From: Treponema sp. | GTDB taxonomy: Bacteria > Spirochaetota > Spirochaetia > Treponematales > Breznakiellaceae | Length of the DNA: 10,000 bases | NCBI GenBank assembly: GCA_020216655.1 | Contig: JAIWNU010000052.1 | Span: 1-10,000, forward strand | Direction: 5' to 3' | Shown here: positions 8,159 through 10,000 of the stretch, in pieces | Numbering within the stretch: the stretch's first letter is position 1 | Layout: each line of letters opens with the position of its first letter | The notes under the pieces: generated by a model | Seen by the model: only the letters and a program-made list of their open reading frames with translations | Told to the model about the DNA's origin: nothing | Databases searched by the model: none | Program-made: the position numbers and the translations under genes

Positions 8159-9010
8159 ATGGTAATGGATGAAGTATTTGATAAGCTGCGGACACTGCAG
8201 GATATTCTTTCGCAAAAAATCGAACTGGAACAGGCTATCCAGGAAATTCCTAAGATTTTGACCACCCAAGAAGATGTTCTGTCCCGGCTTAAGAAATCGT
8301 TTATTGAAAAGAACCAGGAATATGATCGGGTGAAAGCTAATGTTGCGCAATTTAAAACCCTTTTGGCCGAAGCGGAGGCAAACAGGGAACGGGCAGAGCG
8401 CAACATGGATACCATAACGACCCAGCGGGAATATGAAGCGCTTGACAAAGAAATAAAGGATGCTACTGAAAAGGAACAGCAGTACCGAAAGGATCTGCAG
8501 CGGGAGGAAAAAAATCTTTCCGTACTTGCTGAGGAACTTCAGTCCGATGCATCCATGATAGAAGCGGCAGAAAAGGAACTGGCGGAACGCAGGGCAGGGA
8601 TCGAGTCTGAAATTGCTGAAAAGAAAGCCCAAATCGAAGCCCTTGTCCAGGAAGAGCAGAATCTTACCCCCGGCCTTGATCCTGAAGTATTTTTCAAATT
8701 TGAACGAATTATCCGTAACAAAATGGGCCTCGGTATTGTTCCTATAAAGGGCGGGGTCTGCAACGGATGTCATATGATATTGCCGGCCCAGTTTGCAAAC
8801 CAGGTTCGAATGGGAGAGGAAATTGTGTTCTGTCCTTACTGTTCGCGGATTCTCTTTTATGAAGAATCTGAACAGGAAGAACAGGACTTTTTTAATGACG
8901 AAGATTCTGGCAGTCTTTCAGACCTGGATGATCTGGATATGGACGAAGAAGAAGAGGATGAAGAAGAGGAAGACGAAGACGATAAAGTCGATATGGACTA
9001 TGACGAATAA
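8159..9010 (+). CDS. Coiled-coil C4-type zinc-ribbon protein with acidic tail (FlgZ/CT398-like family)
   Basis: The 283-aa product has a long charged helical part (about 1-190), full of Glu, Lys and Gln heptad-like patterns, that should form an antiparallel coiled coil. A C4 zinc ribbon follows: Cys201-x2-Cys204 and Cys225-x2-Cys228, in the context GVCNGCHM and VFCPYCSRILFYEE. This matches the Pfam zf-RING_7 type. Known relatives are Helicobacter HP0958 (FlgZ), which binds sigma-54 and flagellin mRNA, and Chlamydia CT398, which binds sigma-54. Whether the spirochete protein does the same is unknown, but its place next to rpoD makes a nucleic-acid or polymerase-related role plausible. Residues 235-283 form a tail with about 31 Asp or Glu in 49 residues, which looks like an added feature. 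The start is the ATG with AGAGGGG 6 bases upstream. The gene ends 13 bases before rnpB. Confidence 0.85.
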   Translation: MVMDEVFDKLRTLQDILSQKIELEQAIQEIPKILTTQEDVLSRLKKSFIEKNQEYDRVKANVAQFKTLLAEAEANRERAERNMDTITTQREYEALDKEIKDATEKEQQYRKDLQREEKNLSVLAEELQSDASMIEAAEKELAERRAGIESEIAEKKAQIEALVQEEQNLTPGLDPEVFFKFERIIRNKMGLGIVPIKGGVCNGCHMILPAQFANQVRMGEEIVFCPYCSRILFYEESEQEEQDFFNDEDSGSLSDLDDLDMDEEEEDEEEEDEDDKVDMDYDE

Positions 9011-9023
9011 TTAGTGTTTTAGC

Positions 9024-9431
9024 GATGGATCCGGTTGCCGCTTATGGCTGGGCTGTTGAGCTCAGCCATAAGAGGAAAGTCCGGGCTCCGTAGGGCATAA
9101 TGCCGGGTAACTCCCGGGCTTAGGAAAAATGCCAGTGCATTTTTTCTAAGACAGACAGTGCAACAGAAAGCAAACCGCTTAACTGTAAAACCGTAAGGTT
9201 TTATAGTAAGTAAGGGTGAAAGGGTGGGGTAAGAGCCCACCGCACAGCTGGTAACAGTTGTGGCACGGCAAACCTCATTAGGAGCAAAGTTGAGCAGCGG
9301 AATGAAGGGCCCCTTCGCAACTCCGCGGGTAGACTGCGTTGACAGTATTGGCAACAATGCTGCAAGATAGATGGCAACCTGCGGTTCCGAATTTCGGAAC
9401 CGTTTGACAGAACCCGGCTTATGGATCCATC
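9024..9431 (+). ncRNA. rnpB: RNase P RNA, bacterial type A
   Basis: This is the catalytic RNA of RNase P, which trims tRNA 5' leaders. The sequence follows the E. coli RNA closely over the conserved blocks. GAGGAAAGTCCGGGCT is at 9072-9087 and pairs in P4 with ACAGAACCCGGCTTA at 9407-9421. The GGGTGAAAGGGTGGGGTAAG core is near 9214-9233, and the GTAA tetraloop hairpin GGCACGG-side P14 is at 9245-9260. P1 is formed by GATGGATCC (9024-9032) with GGATCCATC (9423-9431). P3 is a 10-bp stem, 9041-9050 with 9063-9072, whose inner part extends the helix. Further stems are P12-like 9119-9150 and a perfect 9-bp P18-like stem, 9382-9390 with 9394-9402. The ends are set from P1 pairing and may be off by a few bases. 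No convincing promoter lies in the 13-base gap, so transcription may start inside, or run through from, the zinc-ribbon gene. Confidence 0.96.
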
Positions 9432-9440
9432 TTTTTTTTT
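9421..9440 (+). terminator. Probable rnpB 3' end and termination signal
   Basis: The palindrome ATGGATCCAT (9421-9430), whose 3' part is the P1 strand of the RNA, is followed by nine T at 9432-9440. The T-tract directly after the P1 helix fits intrinsic termination, with P1 or the small palindrome as the stem. The local stem alone is short, so the P1 pairing probably matters. Confidence 0.55.
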
Positions 9441-9443
9441 ACG

Positions 9444-9473
9444 TTGACTTTTTATATAAAAAAGGGTTATATC
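9444..9473 (+). promoter_or_regulatory. Candidate sigma-70 promoter for the TPR gene
   Basis: TTGACT (9444-9449) matches the -35 consensus at five of six positions. With an 18-base spacer, TATATC (9468-9473) matches the -10 box at four of six. The start of transcription would then be near 9480, only a few bases before ATG 9483, giving an almost leaderless message. A second A/T-rich candidate, TATAAA at 9455-9460, has no good -35 partner. Confidence 0.4.
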
Positions 9474-9482
9474 TTAGCAATC

Positions 9483-10000
9483 ATGTTTTCTCGCTCCCGA
9501 TCTTCCTATGCTGTTAATATACTCAGAAAGAGAGCCATAAAACTGGTTATATTTTTGGCGGTAATCGTATTTGCAGGTGTATCAATTTTTTTATTTATCC
9601 GTCAAAACAGAATAGAGAACGCATCGAGCAGAAGTCATTTGCTCTCATTATGGAATAGCGGTCAATATGAACAGGTTTTCCAGGAAGCCAAAAGCGGATT
9701 ACAAAAAAAGCCCCTTGATACTTTTATGCTTATCATTTATGGCTTTTCAGCTTTCCAGCTAGCAGAAGCGCAGCCGGTACCTCAGGATGCCCAAGTCTTA
9801 TATGATGAATCTATAGCAGCTTTACGAAAGGCCATGCTCTACGATGGGGCTAACAAAGATGGCCGGATTCCCTATGTTTTAGGTAAAGCATACTTCAGAA
9901 GCGGGCCCTCTTTCGCAGATTCTGCAATTATATATCTTGAAAAGGCAAAAAAACTTGGTTACTCGGCACCTGATTTGAATGAGTTTCTCGGCCTTGCATA
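9483..10000 (+). CDS. Membrane-anchored TPR protein (3' partial)
   Basis: The frame runs open from ATG 9483 to the window end (172 complete codons), so the gene continues beyond. The N-terminus is basic (residues 1-20), followed by one strongly hydrophobic segment at about 19-39, predicted as a membrane anchor with the rest outside the cytoplasm. Helical TPR-like units follow: one at about 55-95 (WNSGQYEQVFQEAKSGLQKK onward), then a pair including AALRKAMLYD, VLGKAYFRSG and AIIYLEKAKKLGY. Such repeats usually bind partner proteins. The position after rnpB matches my memory of TP0495 in T. pallidum. No good Shine-Dalgarno precedes the ATG: AAGGG at 9462-9466 is 16 bases away. The frame is also open upstream to a TTG at 9444, but that lies within the candidate -35 box. 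The precise function is not recognisable. Confidence 0.75.
   Translation, partial: MFSRSRSSYAVNILRKRAIKLVIFLAVIVFAGVSIFLFIRQNRIENASSRSHLLSLWNSGQYEQVFQEAKSGLQKKPLDTFMLIIYGFSAFQLAEAQPVPQDAQVLYDESIAALRKAMLYDGANKDGRIPYVLGKAYFRSGPSFADSAIIYLEKAKKLGYSAPDLNEFLGLA

Noticed and set aside
8141..8773. Minus-strand 210-codon open frame opposite the zinc-ribbon gene
   Set aside because: Its Phe/Leu-rich composition is the complement of Lys/Glu-rich coiled-coil codons. There is no independent support.
9019..9357. Minus-strand 112-codon open frame over rnpB
   Set aside because: It is fully covered by a well-supported structural RNA, whose sequence explains the conservation.
1..10000. CRISPR arrays, tRNA genes, insertion sequences, toxin-antitoxin or defence genes
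   Set aside because: None found: there are no regularly spaced short repeats, no tRNA-like folds outside rnpB, no transposase motifs, and all clear genes are core functions.

Overview
The window reads as chromosomal core DNA of a spirochete, most likely a Treponema-like species. The gene order is mltG, dnaG, rpoD, a zinc-ribbon coiled-coil protein, rnpB and a TPR membrane protein. From memory this matches the T. pallidum TP0491-TP0495 neighbourhood; I could not check it by search. The products themselves (613-aa primase, 578-aa primary sigma factor, type A RNase P RNA) are clear from conserved motifs. All genes lie on the + strand and packing is tight.

Layout: 1-3353 is the 3' part of a very large extracytoplasmic protein. 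It has a beta-rich N-terminal portion, about eight tandem Ig-like repeats of about 105 residues, and a C-terminal OmpA-like domain. 3356-4438 is mltG (endolytic murein transglycosylase), 4435-6276 is dnaG (primase) and 6273-8009 is rpoD (primary sigma factor). These three are joined by two 4-base ATGA overlaps. 8009-8137 is a junction with two perfect hairpins sharing an 8-base core, separated by a TTGCG-rich stretch. 8159-9010 encodes a coiled-coil C4 zinc-ribbon protein with a very acidic tail. 9024-9431 is the RNase P RNA, followed by a T9 tract. A candidate promoter at 9444-9473 precedes a membrane-anchored TPR protein that starts at 9483 and runs off the window.

Functionally the block combines envelope genes (OmpA-like protein, MltG) with the replication and transcription initiators (DnaG, RpoD), a combination reminiscent of the bacterial macromolecular-synthesis operon, and then RNA processing (rnpB). 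The coupled mltG-dnaG-rpoD genes are probably one transcript. The hairpin cluster after rpoD is the most obvious place for transcript ending, processing or attenuation before the zinc-ribbon gene.

I see no mobile element, CRISPR array, tRNA or defence system, and nothing that amounts to a new multi-gene system. The points most worth a second look are the twin hairpins, the repeat architecture and altered ligand site of the OmpA-like protein, the acidic tail of the zinc-ribbon protein, the L15 region of the RNase P RNA, and the nearly leaderless promoter layout of the last gene.
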